Part shown: positions 7,632-15,378 of the stretch, in pieces
Position numbering within the stretch: position 1 is the first letter of the stretch
Layout: each line of letters begins with the position of its first letter
Assembly (NCBI GenBank): GCA_964388155.1
Contig: CAYLYH010000027.1
Location: 1 to 32,481 of the forward strand
DNA length: 32,481 nucleotides
Direction of reading: 5' to 3'
DNA from: JACNKV01 sp964388155
Lineage (GTDB): Bacteria; Fidelibacterota; Marinisomatia; Marinisomatales; JACNKV01
The notes under the pieces: generated by a model
What the model saw: only the letters and a program-made list of their open reading frames with translations
Database searches by the model: none
Told to the model about the DNA's origin: nothing
Made by a program: the position numbers and the translations under genes

Positions 7632-8093
7632 TCAATCGTGTTTCATGTATTTATTGTCACCAACCTCAATGATTTCAATTTTTACGTTTGCGGTACCTTG
7701 ATTTACAAATTCTAACTTCACTGCCGCTCCGTATGAGCAGTCCAGTATTCTCCCCTTCACATAGGGTCCACGATCATTCACACGTAAAATAATAGAACGA
7801 CCGTTATTAAGATTTGTCACGCGTATGATTGTATTCAAAGGTAATGTTTTATGTGCTGCTGTAAGTCCGTACATATCGTAAACTTCGCCATTTGCTGTCA
7901 GCTTTCCATGAAAATCTTTTCCGTAATAAGAACTAATCCCGGTCAGTACTTTTGACCGAATAATATTTTTCCTACCGGATTTCGTCTTACCACCGGATGT
8001 TCCACCGTACCGAGGAGAATTCGTGCAGGACATCATAAATCCAAGCGAAAAAATCAGAGCAAAAGTAAGTGTAATTCTCCTGATGCTCATCAT
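7632..8093 (-). CDS. rlpA: RlpA-like lipoprotein, septal-ring lytic transglycosylase family
   Basis: The 153-residue product has an N-terminal lipoprotein signal with the lipidation Cys at position 23 (FMMSC) and a double-psi beta-barrel domain (about 50-145). The residues needed for lytic transglycosylase activity in Pseudomonas RlpA appear conserved: Glu69 (NGEVYD), His80 (TAAHKTLP) and Asp106 (RVNDRGPY). RlpA cleaves denuded glycan strands at the division septum. The C-terminal SPOR domain that many RlpA proteins use for septal targeting is absent, since the protein ends just after the barrel. The start ATG overlaps the pyrD stop by 4 bases, so it is translated with the pyrimidine genes. 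Confidence 0.92.
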   Translation of the reverse strand: MMSIRRITLTFALIFSLGFMMSCTNSPRYGGTSGGKTKSGRKNIIRSKVLTGISSYYGKDFHGKLTANGEVYDMYGLTAAHKTLPLNTIIRVTNLNNGRSIILRVNDRGPYVKGRILDCSYGAAVKLEFVNQGTANVKIEIIEVGDNKYMKHD

Positions 8094-9013
8094 TCCGTAT
8101 ATGTTTTTACAGCGCCGGTAAGTGATGATATTCTTTCAATAGACTTGCTATCTCCGAATTGATGTAATTCGTTGATAATCTGTTCACCGGCATCTGCATG
8201 TCGAAACGTCGCTGTTCCGACTTGGACAGCAACCGCTCCGGCAAGGAGATATTCAACCGCATCCAAACCTGTGGTAATTCCACCTAAACCAATGACGGGA
8301 ATATTAACAGATTGATAGACTTTATGGACAGCTGCTAACCCAATAGGCTTAATTGCCGGGCCGGACAATCCGCCGTAAGTTGTGTATATTTGACTTTTTC
8401 CTGTTTCGGGATCTATGCTCATGCCGACAACAGTATTAATTGCGGATACGGCATCCGCCCCTCCATTTTCTGCGGCTTTTGCGATGGATGTGATGTCCGT
8501 AACATTCGGGCTGAGTTTCATGATTATTAACCGTTCTGTTCGTTTTCTCATTTCAGCAGTCAGTGCTTCTGTCATGGATGAGTCCACCCCAAATTGCATT
8601 CCGCCTTTTTTCACATTCGGACAGGAGATATTTATTTCATATCCACAAATATTGGATGAAATAACTTCAACCTTTTCCAGCACATCACAATATTCCTCCA
8701 GCGTTGTTCCCGCAATATTCATTATGACCTTTGTTCCAATATTATCATAAAGCGGAATCATTTCACTGATATATCTCTCCACGCCAACGTTTGCAAGTCC
8801 GATGGAGTTTATCATGCCGGCAGGGGTTTCAACAACCCTTGGGGGCGGATTTCCTTCTCTGGGAAAACGTGTAACAGATTTTGTTACAATCGCACCCAGT
8901 TTTGATACATCGGTCAGATAAGAGGCTTCTATGCCATAACCAAATGTACCGGAAGCAGTAAACACCGGATTGCGAAAAGTGATATCACCAATGTTTATTC
9001 GAAGATCAATCAA
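8090..9013 (-). CDS. pyrD: Dihydroorotate dehydrogenase, class 1B catalytic subunit
   Basis: This subunit oxidises dihydroorotate to orotate in pyrimidine synthesis, with FMN; electrons leave through PyrK to NAD+. I choose TTG at 9013 as the start. It has GAGGAA 7 bases upstream, overlaps the pyrK stop, and gives 307 residues beginning with IDLRINIGDITFRNPVF, the usual N-terminus for this class. The in-frame ATG at 9046 has no Shine-Dalgarno and would add 11 residues inside pyrK. Motifs seen are ASGTFGYG (FMN site), NSIGLAN, and NISCPNVK with the catalytic Cys at about residue 131, which marks class 1B rather than the Ser of class 2. It is the middle gene of the TPR-pyrK-pyrD-rlpA cluster. 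Confidence 0.95.
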   Translation of the reverse strand: MIDLRINIGDITFRNPVFTASGTFGYGIEASYLTDVSKLGAIVTKSVTRFPREGNPPPRVVETPAGMINSIGLANVGVERYISEMIPLYDNIGTKVIMNIAGTTLEEYCDVLEKVEVISSNICGYEINISCPNVKKGGMQFGVDSSMTEALTAEMRKRTERLIIMKLSPNVTDITSIAKAAENGGADAVSAINTVVGMSIDPETGKSQIYTTYGGLSGPAIKPIGLAAVHKVYQSVNIPVIGLGGITTGLDAVEYLLAGAVAVQVGTATFRHADAGEQIINELHQFGDSKSIERISSLTGAVKTYTE

Positions 9014-9800
9014 ATGAAATTTCCTCAGCCGAAAAAACCGGACCATTTACACAAACCAAATCATATTTTTCATGGTATGTTGGAACAGACGATTTCTCTT
9101 TTTCGGATTTTTTTATTGCGCATCCCTGACAAATCCCCATGCCGCATGCCATATAGCTTTCTACTGATAACTGGGCAGGAATGTGATTTTTCTTCGCAAC
9201 ATTTTGGATTGTCTTCAGCATCGGCTCAGGTCCGCAAGCAAATATTATAGGATTCTGTTTTGATAAAATCTTACATTCAAGCGTTGGAATTACCGTTCCA
9301 CGAATTCCTATTGAGCCATCATCCGTTGTTAAAAACACTCCCTCCTGCGGAGAATGTGTAAAAAAATGTTCTTCAGCCGTGCGCGCTCCAAGAATTACCG
9401 TTGAAGATTTTACAGTTTTATAGAGGTTGAGTATGGGTGCTAACCCCACACCGCCCCCGACTAAAATAAGGTCATTCTCATCGTCCCAACCTGTAAATGT
9501 ATTTCCCAAAGGACCAAGAACATTGATAGCATTACCCGTCTGCAATCTTGCCAGGGATTTCGTAACCGCTCCCACGGTTTTATAGATGATGGAAACACAA
9601 TCACCCTTAACATCGGCAATACTCATCGGGCGACGCAAAGGATGTTCCCACGTATCATCGGCAAGGATGGAAACAAACTGCCCTGCACCGGAATATTCAC
9701 CGACAATTTCAGGAGCTTGAAACTTCATCGACCAAAGATTTCGTGCCAACCGAAGATTCTCAGTCACCAGACAGTTTTCTTTTCTAATTATCTTATTCAT
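9006..9800 (-). CDS. pyrK: Dihydroorotate dehydrogenase electron-transfer subunit
   Basis: The 264-residue iron-sulfur flavoprotein partners PyrD and passes electrons from FMN to NAD+. It has an FAD-binding barrel with LRRPMSI (55-61), a nucleotide-binding GGGVGLAP (115-122), and a [2Fe-2S] site formed by Cys219, Cys224, Cys227 and Cys250 (pattern C-x4-C-x2-C-x22-C). The length is normal. Its ATG overlaps the stop of the upstream TPR lipoprotein gene by 8 bases, and its own stop overlaps the pyrD start. Having pyrK directly before pyrD is the common arrangement for class 1B enzymes; the flanking envelope genes are not. Confidence 0.95.
   Translation of the reverse strand: MNKIIRKENCLVTENLRLARNLWSMKFQAPEIVGEYSGAGQFVSILADDTWEHPLRRPMSIADVKGDCVSIIYKTVGAVTKSLARLQTGNAINVLGPLGNTFTGWDDENDLILVGGGVGLAPILNLYKTVKSSTVILGARTAEEHFFTHSPQEGVFLTTDDGSIGIRGTVIPTLECKILSKQNPIIFACGPEPMLKTIQNVAKKNHIPAQLSVESYMACGMGICQGCAIKKSEKEKSSVPTYHEKYDLVCVNGPVFSAEEISFD
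9021..9026 (-). promoter_or_regulatory. Ribosome binding site supporting a TTG start of pyrD
   Basis: On the minus strand GAGGAA lies 7 bases before TTG at 9013, inside the last codons of pyrK. No comparable site precedes the ATG at 9046, so this site decides the start. Confidence 0.65.
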
Positions 9801-11823
9801 CCCATTGTATTTTGTTCAACGGCGCTTCCTGAATCCTGTTTACACTATCTACAATCGAAGAATCGCGAACGATGACCGATTGAATTGTGTCTTTTATAAC
9901 GGTAATGTTAAGCGAATCGGGTAACTCCGATGTCTCCAATGAGTCATTTAACCCTATCACATTGAGGGAGTCTGGTACAATCAAAGTTTGAATTGAATCT
10001 TCTGCAATTATACTGCTATCCGGTGAATCTGGTATTATTAGTGAATCTTTCTCTGTTTTCACATTAAGTGAATCTGTTATGAATTCTGTTGAATCGGTAT
10101 TCAATTCATTGAATATAGATTGTAGGATTTGAAAACGGTTTTTCGATGTTATTGCTTGTTCGCTTTCTGGATGGAAATGCTGAAGCCATCGGTAATATTT
10201 TAATGCACTGTCTAACTCAAAATATGTGTGATCATAATGGTAGGACAAAAAATATCCTGCAGAAGCTGATGTCGTGCTCAATGAATCTGTCAGAATTAAT
10301 TTTTTAAAATGAACAAACGTAGTTTCAGGGTTTGTTTCCCATAGGCTCTCATAATAATTAAACGTTTGTTCTGATTGCGTCATCTCTTTAACAACACCGC
10401 GAGAAGCTAATATTTCCTCCGCAAACTCAGTCGATGGCCATTCTTCCACAATCACGTTTTCAAGAGAATCTGCTTCCTCTGTGTGACCGGAAGCTTCCAA
10501 AATATGTGCTTTCAGGTAGACAGCTTTTGGATAAACACTTAACGATTTCGGCTGTTGTAAAATAGTATCCAGTTGGGTTAGAGCAATTGTTGGTTTATCG
10601 AAGTGGAATGTCTCCAGCTCAGCAAGCGCATATCGGTAATTTGCAATGTCTTCTAATTTCATTTCAATTGCGAGTGAGTCCACGTTCGTCGTATCCAAAA
10701 CAACGCTGTCTTGAGATACGGTATCTAATGCAATAATTTCATGTGTTAATGATCGTATAGATTCCATGGCTGTTAAAGCTTTTTGAATCTGCTTTGTTTG
10801 TTTCTGAGCTAAAGAAGTATAGGAGGATTGACGATACTCCTTCGAAACTTCTTCCATCTCTGTTTTTGCCTTTTCCAAATTCCATAGAACGTCCAGTGCG
10901 TGTTCTCCCAAAAGATATCTTGCCTCGGCAGACGCCTCCGTATTTGGGTAATCTGTAGGAATTTCAGCAAAGATATTCAGTGCGTCTTCGATTTTATTCT
11001 GATCTTGTAATATTTTTCCGGTTTCGAGTGTTAAGTCAGCATGAATGGATTCGTAATCTTCATCCTTAATCAATTTCGTTGCTTTTTTATGGGCGCGTTC
11101 GGTCTGTTCGCTTAATCGATAAATCCTGATTATCTGTAAATGCGCATCCATAATTCTGCTTTTTGCCAACGAATGTTTGATTACCTGCTGATAGGCATCC
11201 ACAGCCCGTTCCCAATTTTCTTCTTTTTCGGCCAACTCAGAGAGCCGATAATAGATTTGACTTTTTTCCGTAGATGAACGAGCCAATACCGCAGCTTTCT
11301 CGAGCATATTCAGAGCATTTTTTGAATCTTCTTGTTCAAGATATAACCCGGAAATGGACAAATACACTTTTGACATCAAATCATCAGAAATATCCATTTG
11401 AACCAGTTCCTGTAGATCATCCAGTGCGGGCTGCGGCAATCCTTGTTTCCACTTACATAAAGCTAACCAATAGCGTGTTTTCGATTGATAGGACACGCTT
11501 CCCTCTTGCAGTAGTTGCCGAAATACTGCTTCGGCTGTTTTATATTCTTTTAGATGATATCGGGAAATACCAATTAGCAAACGTGCAGAATCTACAAACT
11601 TACTATCGGGGTATTTTTTTAAAATAATCCTCGACTTTTGGATGACTTTCTCGTAGGCATCTTTTGCGGTTGTCGGTAGGTTTTCGTCTGTTTTCTCTAG
11701 TCGTGCTTTTTCAGCCGTATCAAAATATTGCTCGGCATTATAGAAAGTATTGAAATACGCACACCCGTTCGGAAGTCCGGCTATTATGACGAAAAGTATG
11801 GATAAAATGGTTTTTCTACGCAT
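9793..11823 (-). CDS. TPR-repeat outer-membrane lipoprotein, BamD-like N-terminus
   Basis: The frame opens at 11847, but ATG at 11823 gives a proper signal peptide (MRRKTILSILFVIIAG) and a lipidation site LPNGC at Cys21, for 676 residues. The mature N-terminus CAYFNTFYNAEQYF is a pattern I associate with TPR lipoproteins of FCB bacteria. Residues about 60-330 and 390-560 are tetratricopeptide repeats of the BamD/YbgF type. The last 110 residues are low-complexity, with about ten spaced DSL/DSI triplets (for example IPDSPDSS and VPDSLNV), and probably form an extended linker. The protein likely sits on the periplasmic face of the outer membrane as a scaffold; its partner is unknown. It heads the pyrK-pyrD-rlpA cluster and shares an upstream region with the divergent PEGA-like gene. 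Confidence 0.82.
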   Translation of the reverse strand: MRRKTILSILFVIIAGLPNGCAYFNTFYNAEQYFDTAEKARLEKTDENLPTTAKDAYEKVIQKSRIILKKYPDSKFVDSARLLIGISRYHLKEYKTAEAVFRQLLQEGSVSYQSKTRYWLALCKWKQGLPQPALDDLQELVQMDISDDLMSKVYLSISGLYLEQEDSKNALNMLEKAAVLARSSTEKSQIYYRLSELAEKEENWERAVDAYQQVIKHSLAKSRIMDAHLQIIRIYRLSEQTERAHKKATKLIKDEDYESIHADLTLETGKILQDQNKIEDALNIFAEIPTDYPNTEASAEARYLLGEHALDVLWNLEKAKTEMEEVSKEYRQSSYTSLAQKQTKQIQKALTAMESIRSLTHEIIALDTVSQDSVVLDTTNVDSLAIEMKLEDIANYRYALAELETFHFDKPTIALTQLDTILQQPKSLSVYPKAVYLKAHILEASGHTEEADSLENVIVEEWPSTEFAEEILASRGVVKEMTQSEQTFNYYESLWETNPETTFVHFKKLILTDSLSTTSASAGYFLSYHYDHTYFELDSALKYYRWLQHFHPESEQAITSKNRFQILQSIFNELNTDSTEFITDSLNVKTEKDSLIIPDSPDSSIIAEDSIQTLIVPDSLNVIGLNDSLETSELPDSLNITVIKDTIQSVIVRDSSIVDSVNRIQEAPLNKIQWDE

Positions 11824-11960
11824 AGAATGTTCACGGAAATTCACCATGTTTTAGACAAGATACAAGATGAATTCTTACTAAATTAACATTGAAGGATAAA
11901 GAATATTGATTTGGAAATATTTAACTCGTTCTCACCCGTATGTCTTTCGTAACTTATTTC

Positions 11961-12386
11961 ATGAAAAAGTGTTTGATATTTCTTACTTTTCTCTCTGCTC
12001 TGCTCCCGGGAGCGGTACATCCTGATGGCGACATCTTGAATAACCAAATCGGTTATGTCCTTCCGGAATCCGATAGTACGGGGACACCAATTTTTATCGA
12101 TGGAGTTTATATCGGTAAAACGCCCATCACACAGCCCATTCCAATAAAAAACGGAATCCACGAAATCAGTTACCTCCCGCCAAATTTTGAAATACCGTCC
12201 ATCAAAGATCGCCTTCCTGAAGCGGTGAAAAGAGTTTATATCCCTGCAAATGATACCGTTAATGTTGTGTTAATTTATGACATTCACCGTGCAGAATTTA
12301 AACGCATCCGGCAAGAACAGGTTGTTACATACATTACTGGATTTTCGATTACGTGTATTGTACTTTATTTGATGTGGATGATTTAA
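11961..12386 (+). CDS. PEGA-like exported protein with C-terminal membrane segment
   Basis: The frame opens at ATG 11940; I prefer ATG 11961 because it begins a clean signal peptide (MKKCLIFLTFLSALLPG), giving 141 residues. Neither start has a clear Shine-Dalgarno. Residues 43-71 (TPIFIDGVYIGKTPITQPI) have the PEGA pattern: a beta strand, 'idG.yiGkTP', then a strand ending in HEISY. A hydrophobic segment at 121-141 closes the protein, so it is probably anchored in the inner membrane with the PEGA part outside. PEGA domains are found in many surface and envelope proteins, without a uniform function. The gene is divergent from the TPR lipoprotein gene and convergent with plsX. Confidence 0.75.
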   Translation: MKKCLIFLTFLSALLPGAVHPDGDILNNQIGYVLPESDSTGTPIFIDGVYIGKTPITQPIPIKNGIHEISYLPPNFEIPSIKDRLPEAVKRVYIPANDTVNVVLIYDIHRAEFKRIRQEQVVTYITGFSITCIVLYLMWMI

Positions 12387-12458
12387 TATAAAAATAGTTA
12401 GAAGTGAATAGTGAGCAGTCAGGCGTGAGAAGGGTTCTACTAAAATTCACATAAATTC

Positions 12459-12490
12459 TCTAGCACTTGAACACTCTAATACATTAACAC
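12459..12490 (-). repeat. Octamer tandem array, GTGTTAAT type
   Basis: On the minus strand four octamers are in phase: gtgttaat, gtattaga, gtgttcaa, gtgctaga. The array fills the spacer between the convergent PEGA-like and plsX genes. It is the only copy of this family with the G-rich strand on minus. Confidence 0.75.
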
Positions 12491-12499
12491 GTTTATACT

Positions 12500-13567
12500 T
12501 TAAAACTCTTCTGTCATTCGATCGTATTCACTGTGGGACCGCATTTCAAAATCCTTGATGCGCTTTTCTATCTGACCGCACACATCATCTCTGACACACT
12601 TACCCGCCAACGCAATTGCATTTGCAACGGCTTTCTCATTTGATCGTCCGTGAGCCGTAATGACAATCTTTTCAAATCCTAACAGTGGAGCACCACCATA
12701 TTCTGCATAATCCGTAATTTCCTTTAACGCTTGAATCCCTTTACGCAGCATAAGCATACCTATTTTCCACGACCATTTCATCTTGAAAGCAAGTTTTCCT
12801 AAATGCCCCACTGCTTTTGCAGCCCCTTCTAGTGTCTTAATGACAATATTCCCGACAAATCCTTCTGTTACAATCACGTCGGTTACTCCTCGTAAAACAT
12901 CTTTTCCCTCAATATTCCCTATAAAATTCACGCCGGCTGTTTCGGATAACATCCGGTAGGCTTTTTGCATTTTTTCACCACCCTTAGACGCTTCCTCTCC
13001 ATTGTTCAGCAAGGATATTGTCGGGTTTGGAATTCCTCGAACTTCAGAAACATAACTGGAGCCCATAATCGCAAACTGCACAAGTTCTTCTGCCGTACAA
13101 TGAACATTCGCCCCGACATCGAGCATAAAGGCAAGATGGTCGTTGCGTTTAAATTCATTCATGGTTGGATAAACGGTTGCAATTGCCGTTCGGCGCACGC
13201 CATAAATCCTTGGGATGTGTTTTGCTGCGGATAGAACAATCGCCCCGGTACTTCCGGCGGAAACCAAAGCATCTGCTCGTCCTTCAGATACTAATTTTGC
13301 CGCTATAACAATACTGGCATCCGGTTTATTATGAACAGCATCCTTGGGACGTTCACCCATCTGGATTGTTTGAACGGTATGAACAATTTCTATATCATTG
13401 CCGGAATAACGAAGTTTTTTCAGTGTGTCTTCTATCTTTATTTTATCTCCGACTAAAATAATTTTTACCGGATGTGCACGTACGGCGCGAAGGACTCCTT
13501 TTATAATTACATGGGGAGCCTTATCTCCCCCCATAGCGTCAACGGCAATTGTAATTGGTTGATTCAT
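12500..13567 (-). CDS. plsX: Phosphate acyltransferase PlsX
   Basis: PlsX makes acyl-phosphate from acyl-ACP and phosphate, feeding PlsY in membrane phospholipid synthesis; it is a peripheral inner-membrane enzyme. The 355-residue length matches the family. The start MNQPITIAVDAMGGDKAP carries the conserved DAMGGD near the N-terminus, with further family patterns VSAGSTGAIV, GANVHC and VTEGFVGNI. The usual neighbours rpmF upstream and fabH downstream are absent. A DUF1232 gene lies 21 bases upstream. AGGAAAA lies about 12 bases before the ATG, a somewhat long spacing. Confidence 0.96.
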   Translation of the reverse strand: MNQPITIAVDAMGGDKAPHVIIKGVLRAVRAHPVKIILVGDKIKIEDTLKKLRYSGNDIEIVHTVQTIQMGERPKDAVHNKPDASIVIAAKLVSEGRADALVSAGSTGAIVLSAAKHIPRIYGVRRTAIATVYPTMNEFKRNDHLAFMLDVGANVHCTAEELVQFAIMGSSYVSEVRGIPNPTISLLNNGEEASKGGEKMQKAYRMLSETAGVNFIGNIEGKDVLRGVTDVIVTEGFVGNIVIKTLEGAAKAVGHLGKLAFKMKWSWKIGMLMLRKGIQALKEITDYAEYGGAPLLGFEKIVITAHGRSNEKAVANAIALAGKCVRDDVCGQIEKRIKDFEMRSHSEYDRMTEEF

Positions 13568-13588
13568 CTGTTCGTCTATTTTCCTTTC

Positions 13589-13978
13589 TCAGGCGTCAAA
13601 ATACTGTTGATGTTGGAGTCGAATATCCTCGATGACCCACAAAATAATCGCTGCGTCATCCATAAATCCAATCCCTTCCAAGTTGTCAGGGACTTCATCT
13701 TTAGCCTTAATAAAATATTGTAAGGCAAACAGAATTTTCTTCTGTAAGGATTCCGGTATTTCAGAATGAGTGTTCAATAATAAAAACAAGGTAGTCACGC
13801 CCTCATATACTTCGGCTTCAAAAATATTTAACTGTTTTTGTGCCGCTATCCGCTCAAGTTTTCTCGGAATATTTTCTAAAACTTTTCCCTTGATTGATAA
13901 ATCTATTTTTTCAATGCTCTTCGTATATCGGGCTTTGTCTTTATCCGTTAAGCGGAACGGTCTTTGTTCAGAGTTCAT
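13589..13978 (-). CDS. DUF1232/YkvA-like protein
   Basis: The product has 129 residues. The segment at about 75-125 (QKKILFALQYFIKAKDEVP ... GFMDDAAIILWVIE) fits the DUF1232 (YkvA) pattern, in which a helix followed by 'P....iGy.DD..vl...' is typical. The N-terminal 70 residues are helical and charged. No signal peptide is seen. DUF1232 proteins are small and often membrane-associated, with unknown function. It is 21 bases upstream of plsX and probably cotranscribed with it. Confidence 0.7.
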   Translation of the reverse strand: MNSEQRPFRLTDKDKARYTKSIEKIDLSIKGKVLENIPRKLERIAAQKQLNIFEAEVYEGVTTLFLLLNTHSEIPESLQKKILFALQYFIKAKDEVPDNLEGIGFMDDAAIILWVIEDIRLQHQQYFDA

Positions 13979-14048
13979 AGGATAATTTACCTCGTTTTAC
14001 TTATTAAACAGAACATAACTATCGGACGATATTTTTCACTTCAAATTG

Positions 14049-15257
14049 TTATTTTGGAGTGTAGCCCTGCACAGCATCTTTATGCACAATGTACGTCATC
14101 ATTTTCAATTTCACGTAATCTTCGTGGTAATAGGAATATCCTTTTGTCGGCCCGGTATGTCCGCCTGCTCCGGAATCTTTAATCAAATACCAATCTTCTC
14201 CATTTCTCACCGAATAGCCGATTAGATGAATTCCATGATCGTCCGTTGTCGATCGATTGCTAAATCTGAATTGCCTCGCATTCTCATCAATAAATTCTGA
14301 CGGAATATCGAAGGTCGGAACAATAGCCACTTCTTCCCAAGAGCGTAATCCGGCTTCTGACACATCTCCTCCGATTCCCAATGTGAACCCGTTTCGGATT
14401 GCATGCTTAGCTACGGACATAAAATCCGGTAAGGGCAGATTCAAATAGTCTTCGCTATTCCACCAATTATCCGCAACATCGTATTCGGTGAATTCTCCGT
14501 AGGGTTTTTCCATCAGAGACATTACATCCACATAATCTTCCACATCTATCCTCAAAATGCGTTTCAGATATTGTTTTGGGGTCAGTTTGGCTCCATGACT
14601 TTTTACATATTCAGGAGGTGCACCAAGATAGTGGTCCATGATAGAACGAATTGTTTGTAACACAAGCTCTTCATTCCACGCATTTGATTCCTTTACCTCT
14701 TCAAGGTAAGAACGCATTTCTGACCACATATCACCATGATCATGAAACGGTTGTTCATCAACCTTTCCGGGATAAGCAGACAACGGAACGACACCGTACA
14801 TCTTCCAGATCCTCGTCACAGCATTTAACTCAGAACCCTGAGAAAACTGGGAGTCTCCGCGCTCTTGAACATATCTTCTGGCTTTTTCAACTGTTTCCCA
14901 GTATACCGTATGCATTTCAGAAATTTTAATTTCTTTTCCTGTTAAGCGATAGACTTCAGACTCTAAGAACGATGTACCTGAAAAACACCAGCAGGTACCG
15001 GTCATTCCTTGTGATACCGGCGGATTGTGCCAGTATTTGGTAAATTCGCTGGTATCCTGAGGAATATCCACGTCGGTTAAGTTCATTTTGAATCGAAGAT
15101 CAGGAGCATCCTCTTCTTCATAATATGTATCCATTGAATCTTTGATCACATGCCAGAAACCGGGTTTCTTCTCAATAAACTCTCCTGTATCTTTCATGGG
15201 TTCCTGTGCAAAGGAGATTACACTAAGGCTAAGGATTAAACTGAGGACTGTTTTCAT
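14049..15257 (-). CDS. Exported C1-family cysteine peptidase (PepC/bleomycin hydrolase-like)
   Basis: The frame is open from 15386, but the coding start is ATG at 15257, with AGAGAG upstream and a signal peptide MKTVLSLILSLSVISFAQ, giving 402 residues; the 43 codons before it read through a low-quality spacer. The fold is papain-like: oxyanion Gln83 and catalytic Cys89 in SQGMTGTCWCF, and His in DDHGIHLIGY near the C-terminus. The third triad position, normally Asn in an NSWG-type motif, reads KDSGAG, so Asp replaces Asn. The domain architecture resembles aminopeptidase C and bleomycin hydrolase, which are usually cytoplasmic, whereas this one is exported. It probably degrades peptides in the periplasm or outside. 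It lies 121 bases downstream of the M16 peptidase gene. Confidence 0.85.
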   Translation of the reverse strand: MKTVLSLILSLSVISFAQEPMKDTGEFIEKKPGFWHVIKDSMDTYYEEEDAPDLRFKMNLTDVDIPQDTSEFTKYWHNPPVSQGMTGTCWCFSGTSFLESEVYRLTGKEIKISEMHTVYWETVEKARRYVQERGDSQFSQGSELNAVTRIWKMYGVVPLSAYPGKVDEQPFHDHGDMWSEMRSYLEEVKESNAWNEELVLQTIRSIMDHYLGAPPEYVKSHGAKLTPKQYLKRILRIDVEDYVDVMSLMEKPYGEFTEYDVADNWWNSEDYLNLPLPDFMSVAKHAIRNGFTLGIGGDVSEAGLRSWEEVAIVPTFDIPSEFIDENARQFRFSNRSTTDDHGIHLIGYSVRNGEDWYLIKDSGAGGHTGPTKGYSYYHEDYVKLKMMTYIVHKDAVQGYTPK

Positions 15258-15378
15258 AGTATTCTCTCTTTCTGGTTGCCGGGTACTTGGTTGTTGGCAA
15301 AAGGCTCTTGCTACCTTTCCGGAGTAGGATGTGGTGCTACCTAAAAGGGGCGGGCGGCAGGCGCTACGCTTCGACTTT

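Noticed and set aside
11883..12161. Minus-strand ORF of 92 codons opposite the PEGA-like gene
   Set aside because: It has no recognisable pattern, while the plus-strand frame has a signal peptide, a PEGA motif and a membrane segment.
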